Of a stretch of 64,000 nt of DNA, positions 25,322 through 33,855 are shown in pieces. The notes below the pieces were generated by a model that was given only the letters and a program-made list of their open reading frames with translations, did no database searches and was not told the origin of the DNA. The position numbers and the translations under genes were made by a program. The stretch lies in NCBI GenBank assembly GCA_947566645.1, contig CANOKL010000007.1, positions 1 through 64,000 on the forward strand, written 5' to 3'. Positions within the stretch are counted from its first letter, which is position 1. Every line of letters begins with the position of its first letter. The stretch is from an uncultured Lachnospiraceae bacterium. Its GTDB lineage: Bacteria; Bacillota; Clostridia; Lachnospirales; Lachnospiraceae.

Positions 25322-27256
25322 CTACCAAACCCTGATTTTGTTATATCCGCTCTTTAGTTTTGCAAATGGGCCTGTTGTTATTCGTTCTCTTATGTTCCCG
25401 AAGTAGTCTGTATTACATGTAACAGGCGAACCATCTGGGTTTTCATATAATGCTTCCGTGATCCGGGGGGTGCCCAGTCTGTTTGTGTGGTATACGGATG
25501 TCTTAAGCTTAAGCATCTCTTCGGGTATCTTTATTTTGAGGTATACTTTTCCGTCTTCCGCTGTAAGAGTTACATCTGGATTGGTGTTGTCTGTATAGCA
25601 GACTTCTTCCCTTTCGAAGGGTGCCGCTCCGTTGAGGTAGGCGTTTTCATTGACATATACCGGCTGTGGCACCTTTTCAAACTGCTCGTGATCTTCATTT
25701 CCGAGGGATGCGACTTTCCCGGAGTATTCCTCCATGGAAGCCGGGTGGCCGTTATAGCCCTCTGTCCCATACATGGACTGCTCCGTATGTGTTCTGCATC
25801 CCTTTACAAAGATATTCTGGTAAATCCGGTCATCCCCGCTGTATACAAGGGCAGTTCCGGCAACCTCTGTTGTATGTGGGAAATGATAGGGTGTGGAACG
25901 GTCCATTACCGGCACACGCCTCATACTGCCGCAGCAGAGGTTCTGGATGTAGGCCCCTCCCTGGGCTACATTGTCAAAATTATATTCTGATGCGAAGATA
26001 TTATTATCGATCATATACGGGCCGTGTGTTACTTCTACCATCAGATCCCGGTCATTTTCCCGGTACAGGTTTCTGCTGACTCTCGTTCCCTGCGCCTGCC
26101 AGTCAAGCCATGTTCCCAGCGTACAGTTGTGGATGTGGTTATGGATGATCTGGACGTCAATGGCAGCATGCAGTTTGATTCCCGCAATCTCATAGCCGAA
26201 GTATTCATGCTTCACTGCGATATTATAAATGTGGTTGTCGGAAATGGTGCTGAACACGCAGCCCATATGCCCTACGATTCCATTCTGCCCGCAGTCATAG
26301 ATGGTATTATTCCGGATGATATGGGAGCCGATGGTTCCCTTGCTCCATCCGATCCGCAGTCCTGAAAAGACTGCTTCCATCTGGTACTGATAGCCTGGTT
26401 TCCGGTGTGTGCGGGTGCAGAGGTTGTGACCTGTTGATTCTTCCTTTCCGATACTGATTCCGCTGCATTTTGCATCATGGATAATATTGTCTTCGATAAT
26501 CCATCCTCTGCTCCAGTTCGTTCCGACCATTCCTGGCTGGTCGGCAGTGGGAGGGGTCCATGGACAGGCTGCCTGGGCAATCTCGAATCCCCTTACGGTA
26601 ATATAATTCCGCCCGGTCTTTTTAGGATAAAAGCAGCATTTTCTTACATTGATCTCTGTCAGCTGTTCATTGGGGTTCTTCCCTTGAAAGTTTGCATAGA
26701 TAGTTGTATGTTCAGAATCTGCCCTGGCATACCACTGATACAGGGTGTCTTCCGGGTGGAGAAGCGGCTCGGGATGCTCTGTCCATGGTGGATTTACGCC
26801 GTACTCCCTGATCTGGGGATGTCTTACCTCTTCCAATGATTTTGCTTCATAGAATGACTTCCCATTCATATAGACATCTCCTGCATGCAGGGAGTTGTCG
26901 TCCGGATAGATAAACCAGTCTCCGCCAAGAGTCTCTCTGTATGGATTGTACTCTCCGAAGAATGCTTCAGGCAGTACTGCCTTCCATACATTCCCCTCAT
27001 CCGGCTCCCAGTTTGTAATTCTCTCAGATCCCTTAATGATGACATGCTCCCCTTCGGCGGCTTCGTAGGTAATCCGTTCAGCGTCATTTCGCCCGCCATT
27101 GGCAGGACTGACCCATTCCCTGTATTCTCCCTCGTGTACAACCACGCGGTCACTGGCTTCTGCGATCGCGGCGGCCCGGGAAATCGTCAGGAACGGATGA
27201 TCTTTTGTCCCCTTTGCACTGTCATTTCCGTATTTTGCAACATGATATTCCGTCAT
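25322..27256 (-). CDS. beta-xylosidase, GH120 family
   Basis: A 644-residue protein, predicted right-handed beta-helix with an inserted beta-sandwich. It matches my memory of Thermoanaerobacterium XylC, the GH120 founder: EYHVAKYGND start, VVVHEGEYREWV, WSRGWIIEDNIIHDAKCSGIS, GIKLHAAIDVQI and C-terminal YNKIRVW. The motifs WLDWQAQGTRVS and VEVTHGPY hold the Asp and Glu reported as catalytic in that family. There is no signal peptide, so it should cleave xylo-oligosaccharides inside the cell after import. The start at 27256 follows TTGGAGG; the longer frame to 27301 has no such site. It is a single gene, convergent with the ABC operon. Confidence 0.92.
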   Translation of the reverse strand: MTEYHVAKYGNDSAKGTKDHPFLTISRAAAIAEASDRVVVHEGEYREWVSPANGGRNDAERITYEAAEGEHVIIKGSERITNWEPDEGNVWKAVLPEAFFGEYNPYRETLGGDWFIYPDDNSLHAGDVYMNGKSFYEAKSLEEVRHPQIREYGVNPPWTEHPEPLLHPEDTLYQWYARADSEHTTIYANFQGKNPNEQLTEINVRKCCFYPKKTGRNYITVRGFEIAQAACPWTPPTADQPGMVGTNWSRGWIIEDNIIHDAKCSGISIGKEESTGHNLCTRTHRKPGYQYQMEAVFSGLRIGWSKGTIGSHIIRNNTIYDCGQNGIVGHMGCVFSTISDNHIYNIAVKHEYFGYEIAGIKLHAAIDVQIIHNHIHNCTLGTWLDWQAQGTRVSRNLYRENDRDLMVEVTHGPYMIDNNIFASEYNFDNVAQGGAYIQNLCCGSMRRVPVMDRSTPYHFPHTTEVAGTALVYSGDDRIYQNIFVKGCRTHTEQSMYGTEGYNGHPASMEEYSGKVASLGNEDHEQFEKVPQPVYVNENAYLNGAAPFEREEVCYTDNTNPDVTLTAEDGKVYLKIKIPEEMLKLKTSVYHTNRLGTPRITEALYENPDGSPVTCNTDYFGNIRERITTGPFAKLKSGYNKIRVW

Positions 27257-27360
27257 ACCGTATATCCTCCAATTCGTGTAAATATATGTCTGTATATACA
27301 TTGTATCATGCCGTATGTAATATTTCCTTGAATTTTCTTACCACATAGCGGCATGCTCCG

Positions 27361-28164
27361 CTATAATTCATCAAGCGTTTTAAAAGTATACCCCATCTCA
27401 TCCCACTTCGTGAGCAGTTCGTCAAGTATCTCCGCATTTGTGGAGGAGGTGCTGTGCAGCAGGACAATTGCTCCGGGATGGACTCTCCCAAGCAGTTTTT
27501 CAAATGCCTCTTCATGGGTTGGCTGGTCGTCCTGATACCAGTCTACGTAGGCAAGGCTCCAGAAAAAGGTCTTGTATCCCCTGTCCTGCGCCATTTTGAG
27601 ATTTGCTTCATTATATTTTCCCTGTGGAGGGCGGTAGTATTTCGTCATAGGCTTTCCGGCGATTTCCTCATACTTCTGTTCTACATATTCCATTTCTTCT
27701 GAAAAGGTTTCGACAGTAGAAATCTGGGACATGTCTTTATGGTGCCATGTATGGTTGCCCACCGTATGGCCTTCGGAAACCATCTGTTTTATTAAATCCG
27801 CATTTTCGTCCAGATAGGTTCCCACGACAAAGAATGTGGCGGAGACATTATGTTTTTTTAATGCTTTAAGGATAGGGGGAGTATTTCCGTTTTCGTAGCC
27901 GGCATCAAAGGTAAGATATAAAACCTTTTCGTCCGTATTTTCTGCATAATAGGCATTATACTGTGCCAGTTCCTCAAAAGTGGCATTGGCAGCAGGAGGC
28001 TCTCCGTCCTCCTGAAAGCTTAGTCCCCAGTTCCCTTCTGCCGAGGCTGGTAAAGTCTCCTGGGAAAAGTGTTCTTTCACGCGGGCTGCGCCCTGCCCCA
28101 AAAGGAAGGCCATGATAAGGATAAGAGCAGTAGATAAGATTTGTCTGTGTTTCATATCAGGCAT
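27361..28164 (-). CDS. polysaccharide deacetylase, PdaA-like
   Basis: A 267-residue protein with an N-terminal membrane anchor or signal (about residues 8-25), then a NodB homology domain from residue 85. Motif 1 is YLTFDAGYENG, motif 2 the metal-binding HTWHH, motif 3 YYRPPQGKYN, and motif 5 IVLLHS. The YVDW motif in FFWSLAYVDWYQDD matches the PdaA group, which deacetylates peptidoglycan muramic acid for delta-lactam formation in spore cortex. This fits a spore-forming ancestry, although other wall substrates are possible. A weak GGAG ribosome site precedes the first ATG. It lies upstream of the GH120 gene on the same strand, with a gap of about 100 nt. Confidence 0.85.
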   Translation of the reverse strand: MPDMKHRQILSTALILIMAFLLGQGAARVKEHFSQETLPASAEGNWGLSFQEDGEPPAANATFEELAQYNAYYAENTDEKVLYLTFDAGYENGNTPPILKALKKHNVSATFFVVGTYLDENADLIKQMVSEGHTVGNHTWHHKDMSQISTVETFSEEMEYVEQKYEEIAGKPMTKYYRPPQGKYNEANLKMAQDRGYKTFFWSLAYVDWYQDDQPTHEEAFEKLLGRVHPGAIVLLHSTSSTNAEILDELLTKWDEMGYTFKTLDEL

Positions 28165-28268
28165 AAGAATGGCTCCGGTAATAAGAAGGTTAATTCATTA
28201 TATGTGGGGGAATATGGAAAAAGAAGTTACTATTTACGGGTCAGGAATGCGCATAAACCGCCTCGAAT

Positions 28269-28306
28269 CGTTACTATGAGCGGACGGTTAGTCCGTGAAT
28301 AGTAAC
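28269..28306. repeat. GTTACTAT-family palindrome, copy 2
   Basis: Identical over 38 bp to 12686-12723. It lies between the deacetylase gene and the promoter of the AAA-ATPase gene. Confidence 0.88.
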
Positions 28307-28342
28307 CCAAAAAGAATTCTTAAGAAAATGGGCAAGCCGGAA

Positions 28343-28371
28343 TTGTGAAACAAAAGGGGATAGGTTATAAT
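28343..28371 (+). promoter_or_regulatory. sigma-A type promoter
   Basis: TTGTGA, 17 nt, TATAAT, upstream of the AAA-ATPase/nuclease gene. The -10 overlaps a spurious in-frame ATG region, which supports the later start codon. Confidence 0.75.
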
Positions 28372-28395
28372 ATGATGAAGAAGGGGGATGATTTT

Positions 28396-30093
28396 ATGAC
28401 TAGAATAGCAGGTATCGGCCATCAGGATTTTGAACAATTAATCATGGGAGAGAATTTTTATATTGATAAGACGATGTTTATTAAAGAATGGTGGGAGAAC
28501 CAGGATATAGTTACATTAATTACCCGTCCGAGAAGGTTTGGAAAAACCCTGAACATGAGCATGTTAGAGCAGTTCTTTTCTGTTAAGTATGCGGGGAGAA
28601 GTGAATTGTTTGAAAGGTTCCATATCTGGGATGACGAAAAATACCGGGATCTGCAGGGGACATACCCGGTTATTAGTTTGTCTTTTGCTAATGTGAAAGA
28701 GGCGGATTACGGAGGAGCAAAGCAATCTATCAATCAGGTCATAGAGAATATTTACAATAAAAATATTTTTTTGCTTGAGGGAGAACTACTGACTGAAAAT
28801 GAGAAAAAATATTTCCGGAGCATCACCAGTGATATGAAGGAAGTGACAGCTGCATGGGCGATTCACAAGATGTCAGACTTCCTGTCACGGTACTATGGGA
28901 AAAAGGTGATTATTCTGTTAGATGAATATGACACTCCCATGCAGGAAGCATATGTGAATGGTTACTGGAATGAACTGGCTGGCTTTATCAGAAGCCTGTT
29001 TAATTCCACGTTCAAAGAGAATCCGTACATGGAACGTGCAGTTATGACGGGAATAACAAGAATCAGCAAGGAATCCATCTTTTCGGATTTAAATAATCTG
29101 GAGGTTGTTACAACAACATCTGAGGAGTATGCAGGGGTATTTGGCTTTACGGAAGAGGAAGTATTTGCGGCGCTGACTGAATTTGGATTATCAGACAGAA
29201 TGCAGGAAGTGAAGCTGTGGTATGACGGCTTTACATTCGGCAACTTGACGGATATCTATAATCCCTGGTCCATTATCAATTATCTGAATAAGAAAAAAGT
29301 GGGATTATACTGGGCAAATACCAGTTCCAACCGTCTGGTGGGAAAGCTGCTCAGAGAAGGGAACCGAGATGTAAAGAAAGCCTTTGAAGGCCTCCTTAAA
29401 GGGGAACATCTGATTACACCGGTTGAGGAACAGATTGTATATGATCAATTAGACAGTGATGAATGGGCAGTCTGGAGCCTTCTTCTTGCCAGTGGATATT
29501 TAAAAGTTGTCAGCTGCGAGACATATGAAGACATAGGGGATGACTTCCGTGAAGCGAATTATGAACTGGACTTAACGAATCTTGAAGTGAGGAGAATGTT
29601 CGCCAGGATGATAAAAGGATGGTTCGCAGAAAACAGATCTGATTACAATGATTTTATCAAGGCGCTGCTATTAGATGACCTAAAGGCAATGAATGTTTAT
29701 ATGAACCGCGTCAGTTCTGAAATGTTCAGCTGCTTTGATACGGGAAAGAAGCCTTCGAAAAAAGAACCGGAACGCTTTTATCATGGATTTGTCCTTGGAC
29801 TTATGGTGGAACTGGCGGATCGTTATATGATTACGTCCAACAGAGAGAGCGGTTTCGGAAGATATGACGTGATGCTGGAGCCAGGGAACAAAGCAGATGA
29901 TGCGATGATTCTGGAATTCAAAGTGCAGGATCAGAAGGATGAAAGTGATCTTTCTGACACGGTAAAGGCTGCGCTTCAGCAGATTGACCAAAAAGAATAT
30001 GCTGCAGATCTTATTGCAAAAGGGATTCCAGAAGAGAGAATACGGAAGTATGGTTTTGCCTTTCGGGGGAATGAAGTGTTGATTGGACGCTAG
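28396..30093 (+). CDS. AAA-ATPase-like protein with PD-(D/E)XK nuclease domain
   Basis: A 565-residue protein. The N-terminal AAA-ATPase-like domain starts with FEQLIMGENFYIDKT and has a P-loop region TRPRRFGKTLNMSM near residue 45 and Walker B VIILLDEYDTPM near 175. The C-terminal PD-(D/E)XK domain shows GRYDVMLEP and ILEFKVQDQ. The family is abundant and polymorphic in gut bacteria; nuclease activity is inferred from the fold and its role is unknown. The ATG at 28396 has AAGGGGG before it and leaves a normal leader after the promoter. Followed within 20 bp by a deleted paralogue. Confidence 0.88.
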   Translation: MTRIAGIGHQDFEQLIMGENFYIDKTMFIKEWWENQDIVTLITRPRRFGKTLNMSMLEQFFSVKYAGRSELFERFHIWDDEKYRDLQGTYPVISLSFANVKEADYGGAKQSINQVIENIYNKNIFLLEGELLTENEKKYFRSITSDMKEVTAAWAIHKMSDFLSRYYGKKVIILLDEYDTPMQEAYVNGYWNELAGFIRSLFNSTFKENPYMERAVMTGITRISKESIFSDLNNLEVVTTTSEEYAGVFGFTEEEVFAALTEFGLSDRMQEVKLWYDGFTFGNLTDIYNPWSIINYLNKKKVGLYWANTSSNRLVGKLLREGNRDVKKAFEGLLKGEHLITPVEEQIVYDQLDSDEWAVWSLLLASGYLKVVSCETYEDIGDDFREANYELDLTNLEVRRMFARMIKGWFAENRSDYNDFIKALLLDDLKAMNVYMNRVSSEMFSCFDTGKKPSKKEPERFYHGFVLGLMVELADRYMITSNRESGFGRYDVMLEPGNKADDAMILEFKVQDQKDESDLSDTVKAALQQIDQKEYAADLIAKGIPEERIRKYGFAFRGNEVLIGR

Positions 30094-30111
30094 GGACTCA
30101 GGAGGTGCTGT

Positions 30112-30428
30112 ATGGCAGGCAGTAAAAAATTTAATACCACAGGTACATGCATACCGTCTCTCCATTATATGGCGGATACAACGGGTATGCTTAATCAGAT
30201 TATTGACCAGTATATTGAGCAGGGGGAATTTCCTGACAGGGCTTCTGCGTGGACAAGGGAGGGATTCCAGGCGGCAGTGAAGCTTCTGCTGCAGGAATCC
30301 AATACGCTGTTCGATGATGTACGCAAGAAGCTGGATGAATTCCCAAAGTTGTCGGAGATGATCTATGCATTGCTGTTTACTGGGAAAAGTATTGCCTACA
30401 GTCCAGATTACCCCTTTTTACCAAAGGG
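30112..30428 (+). pseudogene. internally deleted AAA-ATPase/nuclease remnant
   Basis: The first 20 residues (KKFNTTGTCIPSLHYMAD) match the N-terminus of the gene at 534 (KRFNTTGLCYPDEHYMVN). The sequence then jumps to LNQIIDQYIEQGEFPD, matching a region about 290 residues further on in that gene (ILDEYIPGRHEFPD), and continues through the shared SNTLFDD segment. It breaks into unrelated sequence after about 100 residues, and the open frame ends at 30492. The P-loop, Walker B and nuclease domains are gone. A strong ribosome site (AGGAGGTG) remains, so a short peptide could still be made. Confidence 0.85.
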
Positions 30429-30449
30429 CTCTGGGTACTCCCTTAATGG

Positions 30450-30490
30450 CAAAAAAATAGAGCATATAGGTTTCCATTTCTATATGCTCT
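30450..30490 (-). terminator. terminator of the Rpn-family gene
   Basis: Read on the minus strand, AGAGCATATAG, a 10-nt loop and CTATATGCTCT are followed by ATTTTTTT. Confidence 0.88.
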
Positions 30491-30529
30491 AACGCTGTCA
30501 CTATATTTGATTTTGATTGATATAATTGA

Positions 30530-31372
30530 TTACGCTAACTGCATAGACTCGGCTTCAAGTTCTTTTGCATCTTCTAATGTTAATTTTGGGAAAAAATCTG
30601 GTATTTCATCTACTGTGATTCTTCCGTTTTTTAGCATTATTCTTGCATGTTCTCTTGCTTCACTATTTTTAATATCTTCTGCATATGCTTCCAAAATCTG
30701 CTCATCATCAAACAATGTCATCATAATATCTACAACCTCCTGTTCTTTACTTTCAAGATATTCTTTTAATACGTTTCGGTTTTTACAGATACAGATTGTT
30801 TCCGTTATCGCTTTCTTTGTCTGCCCATATTTCTTTCTCTGCTCATTATACACTTTACAGAAAATAATATACTGCCCAATTATGTTATCCTCGTCCTCTT
30901 GATAAAGTACCTTGATTTCTGCGTCTACCGCTATCTTTTCACCGTCAAAAAAGTCTTTTGAAAGTGATATAGTATCGGGCGGATTTTTCGGTTTTTCACC
31001 CGTAAAGATCATATATAATTCGGGTTTTGGCATATCCACTTTTTTAGAACCATATAAATTTTGCCTGATACGCTTAAAATAATCGTGATATGTTTGTATG
31101 AGATACATCAGCGCACGTATTATAATATTCAATGTCCATGTTGACTGACTTTCAACCAAAATGACAAGTCTGCCGCCAACCGAAAATCCAAGGTCATTAT
31201 AGTCTGCATCTACCAGTATGTGCTTGATAGTAACATCTTTTATATCTTCTTCTGTTACATTACCGTCCTCTGGGTGAAGTGCCTTATACAGTCGGAGCAG
31301 ATACTTTTTGTCTTGAAATAAATTTGTGAACACGCTGTCTTTTATTTTACGCTTTGGTGTGTTTTGTGCCAT
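30530..31372 (-). CDS. Rpn-family nuclease / PD-(D/E)XK transposase-like protein
   Basis: A 280-residue protein. The N-terminus (KDSVFTNLFQDKKYLLRLYKAL) and the core motif YNDLGFSVGGRLVILVESQS are typical of the Rpn group, PD-(D/E)XK nucleases linked to recA-independent recombination. The acidic residues in ADYNDLGF and the Glu in LVESQS are the likely active site, and the C-terminal third is helical and charged. It is a single gene with its own terminator. In related genomes these genes occur in many near-copies, and a fragment of another lies just upstream. Confidence 0.85.
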   Translation of the reverse strand: MAQNTPKRKIKDSVFTNLFQDKKYLLRLYKALHPEDGNVTEEDIKDVTIKHILVDADYNDLGFSVGGRLVILVESQSTWTLNIIIRALMYLIQTYHDYFKRIRQNLYGSKKVDMPKPELYMIFTGEKPKNPPDTISLSKDFFDGEKIAVDAEIKVLYQEDEDNIIGQYIIFCKVYNEQRKKYGQTKKAITETICICKNRNVLKEYLESKEQEVVDIMMTLFDDEQILEAYAEDIKNSEAREHARIMLKNGRITVDEIPDFFPKLTLEDAKELEAESMQLA

Positions 31373-31501
31373 CTTACCACCTCGCTATTGCAATTCAGCA
31401 GAAGATACAATGCAGTTTGCTACTGCTGTATCTCTATTATACAAAAAAATGCCTGCCTTTACAATAAAATTCACATTAAATTTCTTCCGTATGCCAATCA
31501 C

Positions 31502-31540
31502 CGTTACTATTCACGGCCTAACCGTCCGTTCATAGTAACG
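31502..31540. repeat. GTTACTAT-family palindrome, copy 3
   Basis: CGTTACTAT / ATAGTAACG arms with a diverged centre (TCACGGCCTAACCGTCCGTT). It is directly followed by an ATCCAGCCC-family repeat, so the two families are joined here. Confidence 0.82.
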
Positions 31541-31612
31541 TATCCAGCCCATTTAAAGTCGCTTTCAGCGAGGGGCTGGATGCCGTGCAGTGGAGTGCAC
31601 GGTCCCGTGAAT
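31541..31612. repeat. ATCCAGCCC-family repeat, copy 2
   Basis: The same two modules as at 16942-17043, lacking about 30 bp between them. The second ends CCCGTGAATAGTAA, joining a half GTTACTAT arm. Confidence 0.8.
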
Positions 31613-31619
31613 AGTAAGT

Positions 31620-31868
31620 GCGCCCAGAAGGGCGCAATGTTTAATGGGTGGATGCCTTCAGCCATTCCCTCAGCCCTGCCTTTTTCTTTTCCTCTGTTTA
31701 TCAGTTTCTGCCCAAGTCTTGTCATACCAATCACCTCCATTAATTCATCCATTTCTCCGGAATCCAAAAATTTATCCGCCATAACATACAATACCGTTTC
31801 TACCTTTTCCAATTCGTCCTTACTGACAGAAGCCGCAATCCTTACAACCTTTTTCTTGATTCCGAATT
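31620..31868 (-). pseudogene. C-terminal fragment of an Rpn-like protein
   Basis: The frame opens after a TAA (31869 side) and reads FGIKKKVVRIAASVSKDELE followed by MTRLGQKLINRGKEKGRAEG, a C-terminal tail typical of Rpn/PD-(D/E)XK proteins. It has no N-terminus or active site, and its 3' side runs into repeat DNA. It is probably the remains of a second Rpn gene broken by repeat insertion. Confidence 0.65.
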
Positions 31869-32068
31869 AGGGGAGCAGTTCCTCCGAAAAATACTGAAAA
31901 GCTGTTTTCAGTGCCGCAGAAACTCCTCCATACTAACTATACCCAAAATAGTGTGTGCAGACAAGGCACAGGAAGGTAAATGTCAATCTGGAACAGGTAA
32001 GAAAATTATAGAAAGCTGACATTTTATTAAATTTTAATTTCTGCACAAGGAAATTATACTAAAACCAA

Positions 32069-32136
32069 ACCGTATAGGGCGATCTGCCCATCCAAAGGGA
32101 TAAAACCAAGGAAGTTCCTTTGGATTTACCGTATGG
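32069..32136 (+). promoter_or_regulatory. structured leader of the ricin-fold gene
   Basis: Two adjacent hairpins, GGGC/GCCC (32077-32089) and a 9-bp ATCCAAAGG/CCTTTGGAT (32090-32125), are framed by a direct repeat ACCGTATrG and end at the ribosome site AAGGAGG. A TATACT at about 32055 may be the -10. It could be a cis-regulatory RNA, but I cannot match it to a riboswitch class. The rest of the gap 31869-32150 holds nothing else I can name. Confidence 0.4.
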
Positions 32137-32150
32137 AAGGAGGTTAAAGT

Positions 32151-32711
32151 ATGCGGAAATGGAAAAGAATTATGTCAGCACTACTGACAGGGGTGGTGGT
32201 TCTTGGAAACTCTCTGTTCATCATGCCTGAACGGGTTCAGGCAGCGGATGGTGAAGGGCTGAAGGGGACCATCGAAAGCAAAATACCTTCTGGGAATAAT
32301 GGCGTTACCTGTCTTGGACCAGTAGGAGGAAATGTCACGGAAGGCACGAAGATGTTCACATGGACACAAGGCGGAGGCGATGACCAGAACTGGACTGCAG
32401 AGGAGATTGAAGGAAAGGGAATTTACCGCCTGAGTCTTACTAAGAATGGGACAACACTTTATCTGGCGGAAAGTGGGACCCAGGTCGGGGCGGATGCCAT
32501 CCTGACAGCTGCATCTGCAGAGGATACCGCAGGACAGTGGGTCTTTGAAACTGCGAAAGGTACGGATCAAGAGGGTTATTACCGTATTAAGAATGTGAAA
32601 AATCATTTATACCTTACAACAAAAAGGACTGACTCAGCATCCAGCCGAGAACTCACTGTTGAACTGAACGAAGCAGTGGAATCAGATTCCCAGTTATGAA
32701 ATCTGCCGTGA
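32151..32711 (+). pseudogene. secreted ricin-type lectin-fold protein with premature stop in the third QxW motif
   Basis: A signal peptide (about 30 residues, ending VQAAD) is followed by one ricin B-like beta-trefoil of about 150 residues. Two of its three QxW-type motifs are intact (DQNW and GQW). The third reads QL followed by TGA at 32697-32699, and the frame continues NLP then TGA at 32709-32711. A TGG-to-TGA change would restore QLWNLP, a normal trefoil end. Loss of four residues may still leave a folded protein. Position upstream of two sugar permeases suggests the protein or its ancestor bound the same glycan. Ribosome site AAGGAGG. Confidence 0.7.
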
Positions 32712-32715
32712 GTAA

Positions 32716-32748
32716 GGAACTGATCACAAGTTATTCCTGATCAGTTCC
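32716..32748. repeat. GGAACTG hairpin, copy 1
   Basis: GGAACTGATCA / TGATCAGTTCC, 11-bp perfect stem, preceded by GAGTAA. A similar GAGTAAGGAAC-linked hairpin occurs at 48647-48683. It could be a terminator without a T-run. Confidence 0.5.
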
Positions 32749-32818
32749 GAATCACAAAGGGCTGCCCAGTACAAGGCTACTGCGGAAGCCCTGTCTGCAA
32801 ATATCCCATTGCCGGAGG

Positions 32819-32872
32819 GCGCTGAACGTCCGGGGAATGTTCGTTTAGCGCGGACCGGAGCGAAGCGTAGAC
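32819..32872 (+). repeat. AGCGCGGA..GTAGAC repeat, copy 2
   Basis: GGCGCTGAAC...GTTTAGCGC hairpin followed by GGACCGGAGCGAAGCGTAGAC, matching the plan at 18250-18303. Confidence 0.6.
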
Positions 32873-32949
32873 ATTTTAAATGGATTTTTGCATGTAACTG
32901 CGAAGGTACTGAGCAGTTACTATGAAAAAAAGAAAGGAGGAGCTGTCGG

Positions 32950-33855
32950 ATGAAAAACGGCGGAATTACACTGGCACAGAAGCGGCAGAAGGATACGAAC
33001 CGTGTCGCGGCTGTCTTTCTGGCTCCTGTTATTATATTATTAGTGATTTTTATCTTTTACCCAATTGTGGAAACATTCCGGGTCAGCGCGTTTGAGTGGA
33101 ACGGAATTTCCTCAGATCTGAAATTCATCGGACTTGGAAACTGGGAAAAACTGATGAAGGATGATAAATTCTGGACTGCCTTTCTGAACAATATTAAGGT
33201 CATGGTCCTCTCCATTCTGATTCAGATTCCTCTTGGAATCGCCATGGCAACCTTTGTTGAATTTGCAGGGAAAAAGGCAACCATATTTAAGATCATCTGG
33301 TTTATCCCTATGCTCATGTCATCTGTTGCAATCGGTTTCTTATTTACCTATGCACTGGCTACAAACGGAGGAATTATCAGCAGTATCTCCCAGCTTCTGG
33401 GAGGAAATAATATTGACCTTCTCGGCAACCCGGATACAGCGCTTTACACGGTAATCGGTGTTGTGGCATGGCAGTTTACACCATTTTATATGGTGTACTG
33501 TGTGGCGGGTTATACGAATGTTTCTGAGGATGTATATGAGGCGTCTATTATCGACGGGGCAAATAAGAGACAGTACTTTGTACATATTGCGCTGCCGCTT
33601 CTGAAGCCCACACTGAAAAGCGCCGCGGTTCTTTCTATGGTAGGCTCCCTGAAGTATTTTGATCTGGTGTATGTCATGACTGGGGGAGGACCGGGGAATT
33701 CTACGGAGCTGATGGCAACCTATATGTATAAGCTTTCCTTTGCCCAGTTTAATATGGGATATGGTTCCGCAGTAGCAGGAGGCATGTTTATCCTGATCTC
33801 CGTCATATCCCTGGTGACAATGAAGGTGCTGAACGGGAAGAAGGAGGAATATTAG
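32950..33855 (+). CDS. sugar ABC transporter permease (MalF-like)
   Basis: A 301-residue permease with six hydrophobic segments and the EAA loop YEASIIDGANKRQYFVHIALPLL. It is the first gene of the xylan-type cluster and has a strong AAAGGAGG ribosome site. A binding-protein gene, normally just before such permeases, is absent; the space upstream holds the ricin-fold gene and repeats. Confidence 0.93.
   Translation: MKNGGITLAQKRQKDTNRVAAVFLAPVIILLVIFIFYPIVETFRVSAFEWNGISSDLKFIGLGNWEKLMKDDKFWTAFLNNIKVMVLSILIQIPLGIAMATFVEFAGKKATIFKIIWFIPMLMSSVAIGFLFTYALATNGGIISSISQLLGGNNIDLLGNPDTALYTVIGVVAWQFTPFYMVYCVAGYTNVSEDVYEASIIDGANKRQYFVHIALPLLKPTLKSAAVLSMVGSLKYFDLVYVMTGGGPGNSTELMATYMYKLSFAQFNMGYGSAVAGGMFILISVISLVTMKVLNGKKEEY

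Noticed and set aside
25487..27331. Several plus-strand frames of 100-170 residues
   Set aside because: All are shadows of the GH120 gene, which has strong family motifs on the minus strand.
31364..31870. 168-residue plus-strand frame
   Set aside because: It is antisense to the Rpn remnant and covers two repeat families.
32069..32136. Cyclic-di-GMP or other known riboswitch
   Set aside because: Hairpins are present, but none of the conserved core sequences I know could be placed, so it is only listed as a structured leader.
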